NCBI RefSeq assembly: GCF_001422375.1
Contig: NZ_LMMU01000007.1
Span: forward strand, 395,136 to 459,135
Length of the DNA: 64,000 nt
DNA from: Methylobacterium sp. Leaf99
GTDB lineage: Bacteria; Pseudomonadota; Alphaproteobacteria; Rhizobiales; Beijerinckiaceae
Direction: 5' to 3'
Shown: positions 52,156-59,606 of the stretch, piece after piece
Position numbering within the stretch: the stretch's first letter is position 1
How the letters are laid out: every line of letters begins with the position of its first letter
Made by a program: the position numbers and the translations under genes
Notes under the pieces: generated by a model
What the model saw: only the letters and a program-made list of their open reading frames with translations
Databases searched by the model: none
What the model was told of the DNA's origin: nothing

Positions 52156-53223
52156 ATGAAGATCCGGACCGGTTATGCCATCACGTACGAGACGTTCCAG
52201 CCGACCCCGATGATGTTCCTTCTCAGCGTCCATCCCTCGCGGGCGGCGGACATCCTCACGCCGGAGGTGATGACGTTCGATCCCCCCGTGGACGCGCACC
52301 AGTACAGCGACGCCTTCGGCAACGTCACCACCCGCATCCTGGCGCCGGCCGGCCGCATCACCGTATCGACGGACTTCCTCGTCCACGATTCCGGCGAGCT
52401 CGACCCCGTGGTGGCGGACGCGGTCCAGCATCCGGTGCAGGACCTGCCCGACGAGGCCATGCGCTTCCTCCTCGGCAGCCGCTACTGCGACACCGACAAG
52501 CTCTCCAACATCGCCTGGGAGCTGTTCGGCGCCGGACCGGAGGGCTGGGCCCGGGTCCAGGCCGTGTGCGACTTCGTCAACGCACACATCAAGTTCAACT
52601 ATCAGGACGCCGACGCCACCCGCTCGGCCCACGATGCCTACACCCAGCAGCGCGGCGTCTGCCGCGACTACGCCCACCTCGCCGTCGCGTTCTGCCGCTG
52701 CCTCAACATCCCGGCCCGCTACTGCACCGGCTACCTCGGCGACATCGGCGTGCCGGTGGTGCCGCCGCCGGACTTCTCGGCGTGGTTCGAGGTCTATCTC
52801 GGCGGCGCCTGGCACACCTTCGACGCCCGCAACAACCGCCGCCGCATCGGCCGCATCGTCATCGCCCGCGGCCGCGACGCCACGGACGTCGCCATCTCGA
52901 CGAGCTTCGCCACGGCCCTGCTCCTGCGCTTCGACGTCCACACGGACGAGGTCCTGGAGGCGGGCGAAAAGCCGACGCCGATCCTCACGGCGGCGGAGGC
53001 CGCCGCCGTCCCCGCGAAGCCGGACCCCGCGAAAACCGCCGTGCCGGCCCGCGCGGTGGAGACGGCCGCCGTTCCGCCCGGCGCCGCCCTGGGCAAGGTG
53101 CCCGAGAGTCCCAAGGTGCCCGAGAGTCCCAAGGCGCCCGAGAGTCCCAAGGTGCCCGAGGCTCAGAAGGCGCCCGAGGCGCAGAAGACCCCGAAAACGA
53201 CCGGCCTGACGAAGGTCGCCTGA
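52156..53223 (+). CDS. Transglutaminase-like cysteine protease/transpeptidase with repeat tail
   Basis: 355 residues. An N-terminal beta-rich region (GYAITYETFQPTPMMFLLSV, DAFGNVTTRILAPAGRI) precedes the transglutaminase-like core. The catalytic Cys is in QRGVCRDYAHLAVAFCR, the His in AWHTFDARNNRRR, and the Asp in that same segment. Proteins of this bacterial family hydrolyse or crosslink peptides in the cytoplasm. After residue 285 the tail is a Pro/Ala/Lys-rich linker, then imperfect six-residue repeats of the type KVPESP, probably disordered. The ATG at 52156 is chosen; the long open frame before it has no domain. The phosphatase gene starts 10 bases after the stop, so they are likely cotranscribed. 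Confidence 0.88.
   Translation: MKIRTGYAITYETFQPTPMMFLLSVHPSRAADILTPEVMTFDPPVDAHQYSDAFGNVTTRILAPAGRITVSTDFLVHDSGELDPVVADAVQHPVQDLPDEAMRFLLGSRYCDTDKLSNIAWELFGAGPEGWARVQAVCDFVNAHIKFNYQDADATRSAHDAYTQQRGVCRDYAHLAVAFCRCLNIPARYCTGYLGDIGVPVVPPPDFSAWFEVYLGGAWHTFDARNNRRRIGRIVIARGRDATDVAISTSFATALLLRFDVHTDEVLEAGEKPTPILTAAEAAAVPAKPDPAKTAVPARAVETAAVPPGAALGKVPESPKVPESPKAPESPKVPEAQKAPEAQKTPKTTGLTKVA
53095..53190 (+). repeat. 18-base coding tandem repeat in the transglutaminase tail
   Basis: AAGGTGCCCGAGAGTCCC recurs about five times with drift (AAGGCGCCCGAGAGTCCC, AAGGTGCCCGAGGCTCAG), encoding the KVPESP/KAPEAQ tail. The same sequence (GAGAGTCCCAAGGTGTCCGAG) reappears at the left end of the second copy of the downstream duplication near 55070, so these repeats were probably a recombination site. 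Confidence 0.85.
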
Positions 53224-53233
53224 CCGGCGCGGC

Positions 53234-53908
53234 GTGTCCACCGGCCTGACCTACGCCATCGGCGACATCCACGGATGCGCCGGGGCCCTGCGGCGTCTGC
53301 TCGCCGCCATCGAGGCGCACCGGGCCGGCGCCCCGCGCCGCCTCGTGTTCCTCGGCGACGCCATCGACCGCGGCCCCGACAGCGCCGGCGTCGTCGCGAT
53401 CCTGCGGGCCCTCCAGGCCGCCGAGCCCGACGCCGTCACCTGCCTCATGGGCAACCACGAGAGCCTGATGCTGGCGGCCTATCGCGACGGCTTCGGCACC
53501 GCGCCCTGGCTCGAGAACGGCGGGGTGGCGACCCTCAAATCCTACGGCACCCGCGATCCGCAGGCCCTGCCCCACGACGTCCTGAACTGGATGTCGGCCC
53601 TGCCGACGGTCTCGGAGGACTCGCGGCGCTACTACGTCCATGCCGGCTTCCGCCCCGGCCGGCCCGGCATCGACCCGGACGTGCCGACCCGCCTGTGGGT
53701 CCGCGAGCCGTTCCTGTCGGCGGATTACGATTTCGGCCGCCACGTCGTCCACGGCCACACGCCGCAACTGAGCGGCCGGCCGGACCTGCGCGCACACCGG
53801 ACCAACCTCGACACCGCCTGCGTCTTCGGCGGCACCCTCACGGCGGGGGTGTTTTCGGACGCGCAGGACGGGCCGGTGGAGATTCTGCAGGTGGCGGCGG
53901 AGGGGTAG
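53234..53908 (+). CDS. Metallophosphoesterase, serine/threonine phosphatase type (PrpA/ApaH-like)
   Basis: 224 residues from a GTG start. The PPP-family metal motifs are all present: GDIHG (YAIGDIHGCAGALRRLLAAI), GDAIDRG (VFLGDAIDRGPDS), GNHE (CLMGNHESLMLAAY), an Arg-linked His in YVHAGFRPGRPG, and VHGHTP. It would dephosphorylate Ser/Thr proteins or cleave diadenosine polyphosphates in the cytoplasm. It starts 10 bases after the transglutaminase stop, suggesting one transcript. Truncated copies of its N-terminal codons recur at 54085 and 55163. Confidence 0.92.
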   Translation: MSTGLTYAIGDIHGCAGALRRLLAAIEAHRAGAPRRLVFLGDAIDRGPDSAGVVAILRALQAAEPDAVTCLMGNHESLMLAAYRDGFGTAPWLENGGVATLKSYGTRDPQALPHDVLNWMSALPTVSEDSRRYYVHAGFRPGRPGIDPDVPTRLWVREPFLSADYDFGRHVVHGHTPQLSGRPDLRAHRTNLDTACVFGGTLTAGVFSDAQDGPVEILQVAAEG

Positions 53909-53921
53909 CGCCCCGGCCGGC

Positions 53922-53981
53922 GCGCTTGATGCCGGCGCATCGTGGCCCTCGCTGTCGGCCAGCGGGCGGATGTGTGAATCC
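53922..53981 (+). repeat. Dispersed repeat, copy 2 (inverted copy at 361-420)
   Basis: About 60 bases directly after the phosphatase gene, about 80% identical to the reverse complement of 361-420, with the shared core GGGCGGATGTGTGAATCC. Noncoding. Confidence 0.6.
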
Positions 53982-54084
53982 GGGAGGGCCCGCGCGGGGG
54001 AGACGGGTCCTGTTCCGCCCGGCGCCGCCGTCCCCGAGAACACCAGGATGCCCGAGAACGCCCGGCCGGCCGGCGCGGCACGCG

Positions 54085-54222
54085 GTGCCCACCGGCCGCG
54101 CCATCGGCGACCTCCACGGATGCGCCGAGGCCCTGATGCGGCGGCTCGCCGCCATCGCGGCCGTTCCTCAAGCTCAGTGCAAACAAGACCCGTGGCCTCG
54201 ACTGACTATCCGGATCGATTAA
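54085..54222 (+). pseudogene. Truncated phosphatase N-terminal fragment, copy A
   Basis: 46 codons from GTG to TAA encode VPTGRAIGDLHGCAEALMRR, then LAAIAAVPQAQ. The fragment matches the first 30 residues of the phosphatase at 53234 (metal motif GDIHG, here GDLHG, and the RRLLAAI helix) and then breaks into unrelated sequence. It lacks the other metal motifs and so cannot be an enzyme. It marks the left boundary of the duplicated module. Confidence 0.7.
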
Positions 54223-54297
54223 CACGATCTTATATCATGATCGCGAGAATGGGACTTGATAAAGCGAACCATCGAGGGATCGCAACGAGGAGCGACC

Positions 54298-54861
54298 ATG
54301 TCCCTGAGCCAGATTTCCGCCCGGCCCAGCACAGCCCATATGCTGCTGCAGGCGAGCCCGACCAATTCCGCGAAGACCCAGTCCGACGCCACAATCGAGA
54401 TCGTCAAGTCTGCAAACGGCATCGCGACCAATTGGGGTGACGCAGCCAAGCAGGCTTCTGGTGTTGCCCTCACCTTCACGATCAGCCAGGCGGAACGGGA
54501 CGAGGCGCAGAAGGCCGAGCCGATGGGTCTCATTGTCGTGTCCGGCATCGGCGGCGGCGAGGTCGTCGAGCGTTTCGAATCCTGGGATGCGCTGGAAGCG
54601 CGCATCCGGACGGACAGGACGATGAATGACAGACAGAAGACCGAATGGTTGAAATGGGCCGCTGATCTAAAAAGAAAGTCCCTTGAGTCCGACGAGCTTT
54701 ATAAATCCGATTTTTTTCTTGGCATAAAATCTGGAGCTCTCATGGCCGCAGCGAAGGCTGCGATGCAAAAGCATCTTGCGGAACAAGCAGCCAATATCTA
54801 TATCAGGGATACTGCAAATATAGATCCCTATGATTCTTTCTCGCGGAATTTAGGTTCCTGA
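54298..54861 (+). CDS. Unrecognised 187-residue protein, duplicated orphan, copy A
   Basis: A protein I do not recognise. The ATG at 54298 has a good ribosome site (AACGAGGAGCGACC). The N-terminus is MSLSQISARPSTAHMLLQAS; the middle has a beta-like stretch (GLIVVSGIGGGEVVERFESW) followed by charged helices (IRTDRTMNDRQKTEWLKWAA). No signal peptide or membrane helix is seen. The 3' half is strikingly AT-rich compared with all neighbours (for example around 54700-54735), which points to horizontal origin. The first 65 residues are nearly identical to copy B, while the C-terminal third has diverged though length is conserved. It converges on RTX-like remnants. Confidence 0.75.
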   Translation: MSLSQISARPSTAHMLLQASPTNSAKTQSDATIEIVKSANGIATNWGDAAKQASGVALTFTISQAERDEAQKAEPMGLIVVSGIGGGEVVERFESWDALEARIRTDRTMNDRQKTEWLKWAADLKRKSLESDELYKSDFFLGIKSGALMAAAKAAMQKHLAEQAANIYIRDTANIDPYDSFSRNLGS

Positions 54862-55162
54862 CGAGGACTTATATATTCTCATGTCATTCAATAGGAAAAT
54901 CCTGTGCGAGGCGCGCCGTGCAGGATCTGTTCCTGTTGTAGGACTTTGAAATCGTTCGCTCTGCTCGCGGAGCGTACGATACCGGACAGAAGAACGCGCG
55001 ATCAATCGTCGAATGCGAGCCGTGCGGCCCCCTGATGATTGTAGACGTTGGCATTCGCGATCGAGGGGCCGACCGAGAGTCCCAAGGTGTCCGAGCCGCG
55101 GAAGACTCCGAAAACGCCCGCCGGCCCGACGAAGGTCGCCCGACCGGCCGGCGCGGCGCGCG

Positions 55163-55300
55163 GTGCCCACCGGCCGCGCCATCGTCGACATCCATGGATG
55201 CGCCGAGGCCCTGATGCGGCGGCTCGCCGCCATCGCGGCCGTTCTTCAAGCTCAGTGCAAACAAGACCCGTGGCCTCGACTGACTATCCTGATCGATTAA
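55163..55300 (+). pseudogene. Truncated phosphatase N-terminal fragment, copy B
   Basis: 46 codons, GTG to TAA, reading VPTGRAIVDIHGCAEALMRR, then LAAIAAVLQAQ. It has the same breakpoint as copy A, so truncation came before the duplication. A Gly-to-Val change spoils the metal motif (VDIHG for GDIHG). Non-functional as a phosphatase. Confidence 0.7.
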
Positions 55301-55375
55301 CACGATCTTATATCATGATCGCGAGAATGGGACTTGATAAAGCGAACCATCGAGGGATTGCAACGAGGAGCGACC

Positions 55376-55939
55376 ATGTCCCTGAGCCAGATTTCCGCCC
55401 GGCCCAGCACAGCCCATATGCTGCTGCAGGCGAGCCCGACCAATTCCGCAAAGACCCAGTCCGACGCCACCATCGAGATCGTCAAGTCTGCAAACGGCAT
55501 CGCGACCAATTGGGGTGACGCAGCCAAGCAGGTTTCGGGCGTCGCCTTCACCTTCACGATCAGCCAGGCCGTATGGGAGGAGGCGCAGAAGCCCCAGCCC
55601 CAGCGGGCCATTGTCCTGTCCGGCATAGGCGGCGGCGAGGTCGTCGAGCGTTTCGACTCCTGGGAAGCGCTGGAAGCGCGCATCCGAACGGACAGGACGA
55701 TGAATGATGGACAGAAGACCGAATGGTTGAATCGGGTCTCTCAGATGAAAAAAAGCTCCCTTGAAGCCGACGAATATTATAAATCAGATCTTTTTCTTGG
55801 CCTCAAGTCTGGAACTCTTCTGCCGGCTTTGAAGGCTGCGACAGAAAAGTATCTCGCTGAACACGCGGTCGATGATGATATCTACGATACTACAAATACA
55901 GAACCCTATAGATTTTTCTCGCGGAATTCCGATTCCTGA
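55376..55939 (+). CDS. Unrecognised 187-residue protein, duplicated orphan, copy B
   Basis: Paralogue of the gene at 54298 with the same length, start context (GAGGAGCGACC) and N-terminal 65 residues. It differs in the middle (RAIVLSGIGGGEVVERFDSW) and strongly in the C-terminus (YYKSDLFLGLKSGTLLPALK, DIYDTTNTEPYRFFSRNSDS). Substitutions keep the reading frame and the pattern of charged and hydrophobic residues, which suggests both copies were under selection. The 3' part is AT-rich. A perfect 12-base hairpin follows about 35 bases after the stop. Function is unknown. Confidence 0.75.
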   Translation: MSLSQISARPSTAHMLLQASPTNSAKTQSDATIEIVKSANGIATNWGDAAKQVSGVAFTFTISQAVWEEAQKPQPQRAIVLSGIGGGEVVERFDSWEALEARIRTDRTMNDGQKTEWLNRVSQMKKSSLEADEYYKSDLFLGLKSGTLLPALKAATEKYLAEHAVDDDIYDTTNTEPYRFFSRNSDS

Positions 55940-55975
55940 CGAGAACTTCCGTATTTTCATTTCACTTCGTATGAA

Positions 55976-56003
55976 GATCCTGCACAACACGCGTTGTGCA
56001 GGA
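55976..56003. terminator. Perfect 12-base inverted repeat between convergent genes
   Basis: ATCCTGCACAAC pairs exactly with GTTGTGCAGGAT around an ACGC loop. It sits between orphan copy B (plus) and the RTX-like remnant (minus), as expected for a shared terminator, though T-tracts are weak. In copy A the equivalent hairpin (near 54897-54926) has decayed. Confidence 0.65.
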
Positions 56004-56013
56004 TCGATCCGTT

Positions 56014-56256
56014 TTACAGGAACACGAGATCGGTCGCGCTGATCGCGGATGGTGAGACGCCGGACAGAAGAACGTTCGACGCATTGTCGAATTCGAGCAG
56101 TGCGGACCCTCGATAATTGTAGAGGATGGCATTCGTGATCGAGGGGCCGATCACGATTTTATCCGAGCCGGGCACAAAATCCGAGATCACATCACTCCCA
56201 CCGTTGGCATCGAACCGGAAGACATCCGCACCCGCGCCACCAGGGGGAGCCTGCAA
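56014..56256 (-). pseudogene. C-terminal fragment of an RTX (calcium-binding repeat) protein
   Basis: About 80 residues: GGAGADVFRFDANGGSDVISDF, then PGSDKIVIGPSITNAILYNY and a final SAISATDLVFL. The GADVFRF-GGSDVISDF segment is the usual junction between the last GGxGxD repeat and the secretion-signal-bearing C-terminus of type I secreted RTX proteins. The many preceding nonapeptide repeats and any catalytic domain are missing. The frame begins only 18 bases after the TPR gene stop, so the rest was deleted. A more degraded copy of the same end is on the minus strand at about 54930-55068. Confidence 0.7.
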
Positions 56257-56274
56257 GCACGGCCGCCGGACGGA

Positions 56275-57153
56275 TCAGCCCCGTCCGGCGGGCTTGCCGG
56301 CGGGCTTGGCCTTCGCGTCCGAGGCCTTGATGGCCTTCCAGGCGTTCGGCTGGGCGACGACGGCGCGGAGGGCGGCGGTGTTGGCGGCGGCCTCGTCGGG
56401 GGACAGGTCCTGGCGGGACACGGCCTCCGCGTCGGAGAACTTGCCCTGGAGGCCGTAGACCAGGGCGAGGTTCTGGCGGACGCGGGCATCGGCGCGCGGC
56501 TGGGCGGCGGCGCGCTGCAGGGTCGCCTCGGCGGCGTCGAGGCGCTTGGCGAGGGCGTAGGACAGGCCGAGATTGGACAGGATCACCGGATCGTCGGGCT
56601 GGATCTTGAGGGCGGCCTCGTAGAGCTCCTGGGCGCGGGTGTGGTCGCCGAGCTGGTCGGCCACCGCCCCCTGGGCCGAGAGCACGCGCCAGTCCGGCTG
56701 GGCCGCCGTGTGGGCGTTCTGGAGCACGTCGGCGGCCTCGGCGAAGCGGCCGGCTTCGGCGAGACTCTTGCCGTAGGCCGCGAGCACGGCGGTGTTCTTG
56801 GGATTGCGCAGGGCGATCTGCTGCAGCACCGCCACGGCCTGGGAGCGCTGGCTCGTGGCGCGCAGGGCCTGGGCGTAGCGCAGGGCCAGGGCGACGTCGC
56901 CGGGATCGGCGGTGTAGCGCTCGCCGAGCGCTTCGACGTCGCGGCGGGACACCACGTTGGACGGCTTGCGGCCGAAACCGGGCAGGCCGAGTCCTCCAAG
57001 GGAATTCGTGCCACCGGAGGACTCGGTCCCGCCGATGGAGCCCGTGGTCTCGGGTCCGCTCGACCGGTTGCAGGCGCTGGCGAGGACGGCCAGTCCGACG
57101 ACGGCGCCGATCCGCACGGCCCTGCGAGACGCTTCCAAACGCGGCCTGACCAT
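56275..57153 (-). CDS. TPR lipoprotein, TadD-like pilus assembly factor
   Basis: 292 residues from the ATG at 57153. A lipoprotein signal (GAVVGLAVLASAC, lipobox LASAC) is followed by a Gly/Ser-rich linker (SIGGTESSGGTNSLGG) and about four to five TPR units (for example DVALALRYAQALRATSQRSQ, NTAVLAAYGKSLAEAGRFAE, DPVILSNLGLSYALAKRLDA). The arrangement is that of TadD-family proteins, which help assemble the Tad/Flp secretion pilus on the outer membrane; no other tad genes are nearby. It could be a general TPR lipoprotein. The C-terminal tail is Lys/Ala/Pro-rich. Confidence 0.8.
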   Translation of the reverse strand: MVRPRLEASRRAVRIGAVVGLAVLASACNRSSGPETTGSIGGTESSGGTNSLGGLGLPGFGRKPSNVVSRRDVEALGERYTADPGDVALALRYAQALRATSQRSQAVAVLQQIALRNPKNTAVLAAYGKSLAEAGRFAEAADVLQNAHTAAQPDWRVLSAQGAVADQLGDHTRAQELYEAALKIQPDDPVILSNLGLSYALAKRLDAAEATLQRAAAQPRADARVRQNLALVYGLQGKFSDAEAVSRQDLSPDEAAANTAALRAVVAQPNAWKAIKASDAKAKPAGKPAGRG

Positions 57154-57266
57154 CACGCGACTCCGCTTCCCCACGGCCGGCGCGCTTCCCGCCACCGGTC
57201 GGCCGGTGATAGACCGTTAACCCTAAGCGGCGGTTAACCCCGCCCCCGCCTCCGAGGAGCCCGACC

Positions 57267-58655
57267 CTGTCCCAGCTGATTGCCCGCGCGCCGGATTCCA
57301 CGCACCTCATCCCGGTCACCTGCGTCGGCGGTCCCGACTGGCCCGGTGTCGAAGCCGGCCTCGATCCGCGCGAGGCCGCCTATGCCCATGCGACGGAGTT
57401 CGCGCCGAAGGCCGGCCGCCTCGCCCTGCTGCCGGGGCCGGACGGCGGCCTCGCCCGGGTGCTGTTCGGGCTGGGCGAGCCGGGACCGGGCCGCGACCGC
57501 CTGCTCGTCGGCAAGCTGCCCGGCGCGCTCCCCGCCGGCACCTACCGCCTCGAAGGCCCCGTCGACGGCACGGAGGCGAGCCTCGCCTGGCTCCTCGGCG
57601 GCTACCGCTTCGGCCGCTACCGCGCCGCCGGTCCGGCGGGCGTCCCGCCCCGCCTCGTCGCCCCCGAGGGCGTCGATGCCGAGGCGGTGATGCGCATCGC
57701 CGCCGCCGTGGCCCTGGGGCGCGACCTCGTCAACACCCCGGCCAACGACCTCGGCCCCGCCGAGATCGAGGCGGCGGCCCGCACCCTCGCCGCGGCCCAC
57801 GGCGCCGCCGTCGCCGTGGTGTCGGGCGACGCCCTGGAGAAGGACTTTCCCCTGGTCCACGCCGTGGGTGCCGCCTCCCCGCGGGCGCCGCGCCTCATCG
57901 ACCTCACCTGGGGCGATCCGGCGGCCCCCCGCGTCACCCTCGTGGGCAAGGGCGTGGCGTTCGACACCGGCGGCCTCGACATCAAGCCGTCCGCCGGCAT
58001 GCTGCTCATGAAGAAGGACATGGGCGGGGCCGCCGCGGCCCTCGCCGCCGCCGCCATGGTGATGGGGGCGGGTCTGCGCCTGCGCCTGCGCGTCCTCATC
58101 CCGGCGGTGGAGAATTCCATCTCGGGCGCGGCCTTCCGGCCCGGCGACGTGATCCGCAGCCGCGCCGGCCTCACGGTGGAGATCGGCAACACCGACGCGG
58201 AGGGTCGCCTCGTCCTCGCCGACGCCCTGGCCCTGGCGGATGCGGACACGCCCGATCTCCTCATCGATTTCGCCACCCTGACGGGGGCGGCCCGCGTGGC
58301 GCTTGGGCCCGACCTCCCGGCCTTCTTCACCGAGGACGACGCCCTCGCCGACGCCGTCGCGGCGGCGGGCGCGGCGGTGGCCGATCCCGTGTGGCGCCTG
58401 CCCCTGCACGCGCCCTATGCGGGCCTGCTCGACTCGAAGGTGGCCGACCTCAACAACGCGCCGGGCGGCCCCTTCGCCGGGGCGATCACCGCCGCCCTGT
58501 TCCTGCGCCGCTTCGCCCCCGGCACGAAAGCGCACGTGCATTTCGACCTGTACGGCTGGAATCCGTCGACCAAGCCCGGCCGGCCCGAGGGCGGCGAGGT
58601 GCAGACCGCCCGCCTCGTCCACGCATTGCTGGCGGCGCGGTATCCGGCGGCCTGA
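57267..58655 (+). CDS. Leucyl aminopeptidase family protein (M17)
   Basis: About 463 residues. It removes N-terminal residues from peptides using two metal ions in the cytoplasm. The C-terminal catalytic domain has VGKGVAFDTGGLDIKPSAGM, MKKDMGGAAAALAAA, and the M17 signature NTDAEGRLVLADALALAD, with the metal-binding Asp and Glu and catalytic Lys and Arg. The N-terminal domain (about 1-150) is the less conserved M17 part. Homology extends upstream of the first GTG (57459), so I use an in-frame CTG at 57267 just after GAGGAG, reading SQLIARAPDSTHLIPVTCV. Start codon uncertainty is real; an in-frame stop is at 57210. Confidence 0.88.
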   Translation: MSQLIARAPDSTHLIPVTCVGGPDWPGVEAGLDPREAAYAHATEFAPKAGRLALLPGPDGGLARVLFGLGEPGPGRDRLLVGKLPGALPAGTYRLEGPVDGTEASLAWLLGGYRFGRYRAAGPAGVPPRLVAPEGVDAEAVMRIAAAVALGRDLVNTPANDLGPAEIEAAARTLAAAHGAAVAVVSGDALEKDFPLVHAVGAASPRAPRLIDLTWGDPAAPRVTLVGKGVAFDTGGLDIKPSAGMLLMKKDMGGAAAALAAAAMVMGAGLRLRLRVLIPAVENSISGAAFRPGDVIRSRAGLTVEIGNTDAEGRLVLADALALADADTPDLLIDFATLTGAARVALGPDLPAFFTEDDALADAVAAAGAAVADPVWRLPLHAPYAGLLDSKVADLNNAPGGPFAGAITAALFLRRFAPGTKAHVHFDLYGWNPSTKPGRPEGGEVQTARLVHALLAARYPAA

Positions 58656-58667
58656 ACCGCCACCGGC

Positions 58668-59606
58668 TCAGGCGGCGGCGGTGGCGGACTTCTCGGCCTC
58701 GTAGGCCGTGCGCACGAGGGCGGCGCCGTAGGTCCGCTCGAGGCGGCGCACGGTGAAGTGCGCCCGGGCCATGGCCTGGAAGTGGTCCATGAAGGCGGCG
58801 TTGACGGCGGCGCCGCCCACCGCGCCGAGGATCGGCACCGCCTGCGCCGCCACCTTCTGCGAGACGACGACCCCGAACCGCGCGGCGATCTGGGCCGAGA
58901 ACCGGATCAGGGCCGGGGCGGCCTCGTCGAGGAGCGCGCGGTTGCCGGCGTAGCGGGCGGCCTCCGCCATGGTCTTGGCCAGGGCCGCGCGCACGGCGAA
59001 GTAGCCGCTCTCCGTGAGCGGGGTCTCGCTCCCACGTCCGCCCAGGGCGAAGACCTGCACGCAGGCCAGCGCGTTCTCCGGGTCGGCCAGATCCTCGCCC
59101 TCCTCGCGGGCGATGCCCGCGATGGAGCGCAGCATCAGGGTGGTGGAGAGGGGCAGTTCCACCGCCAGGGTCGCGAGGCCGAAGGCGCCGCCTACGGCGC
59201 CCGAGACGGCCGCCATGGCCTTGTGGGCGAAATCGCTCGACGGCAGCATCCGGCCGAGGCGGCGCGCCGTGCTCGACGGTGCCGCGACGGTGTCCACGAG
59301 GTCGATGCCGGCGGGCACAAGGGTCTTCTGCGCCTCAGGCAGGGTGGCGAGCGCCACCCGCAGGGCCGTGTGCATGGCGCCCTCGGTGGCCCGCGACACG
59401 GCGCCGGTGACGGCCTCCGGCAGGGCGCGACCGATCATGTCGAGGGGCGCGCCGGCGGCGGCGGACAGGCGTGCGGCCAGCCCCGGATTCTCGAGGGTGC
59501 GCACGGCCCGGCGCAGGGCGGCGGCGTCCGCGTCGCTCAAGGCCGCGTCGCCGGCGGGCACGGGCACGGTGTCGGAGGAAGTGTCGACGGGGGAGATGTT
59601 GCTCAC
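58668..59606 (-). CDS. EcsC family protein
   Basis: 312 residues. The EcsC domain (about 60-310) has GAFGLATLAVELPLSTTLML, RSIAGIAREEGEDLADPENA, VFALGG and [20 protein letters not shown], all typical. Family function is unknown; it is named from the Bacillus ecs locus and is usually membrane-associated. The GTG start at 59606 overlaps the stop of the AmpG-like gene (GTGA), so the pair is translationally coupled. The coupling suggests a role linked to that transporter. Confidence 0.85.
   Translation of the reverse strand: MSNISPVDTSSDTVPVPAGDAALSDADAAALRRAVRTLENPGLAARLSAAAGAPLDMIGRALPEAVTGAVSRATEGAMHTALRVALATLPEAQKTLVPAGIDLVDTVAAPSSTARRLGRMLPSSDFAHKAMAAVSGAVGGAFGLATLAVELPLSTTLMLRSIAGIAREEGEDLADPENALACVQVFALGGRGSETPLTESGYFAVRAALAKTMAEAARYAGNRALLDEAAPALIRFSAQIAARFGVVVSQKVAAQAVPILGAVGGAAVNAAFMDHFQAMARAHFTVRRLERTYGAALVRTAYEAEKSATAAA

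Larger units (their letters stand above)
54064..55068. repeat. Duplicated module, copy A
   Basis: Copy A of a roughly 1 kb module that recurs 1078 bases downstream (copy B, 55142-56146). It holds, in order, a truncated phosphatase start (54085-54222), the orphan gene (54298-54861) and degenerate RTX-like 3' sequence on the minus strand, which breaks off at about 55068 (GAGGGGCCGA). The first 400 bases are nearly identical to copy B; the last 600 have diverged. Confidence 0.85.
55142..56146. repeat. Duplicated module, copy B
   Basis: Copy B of the module starting at 54064, offset by 1078 bases. Its left end also carries sequence from the tail of the transglutaminase gene (55070-55140, including GAGAGTCCCAAGG and ACGAAGGTCGCC). 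So the source of the module included the transglutaminase-phosphatase junction. Contents: truncated phosphatase start, orphan gene, hairpin, RTX-like 3' end. Confidence 0.85.

Noticed and set aside
53095..53190. CRISPR array
   Set aside because: The repeats are 18 bases, contiguous without spacers, in frame inside a coding region; no cas genes are present.
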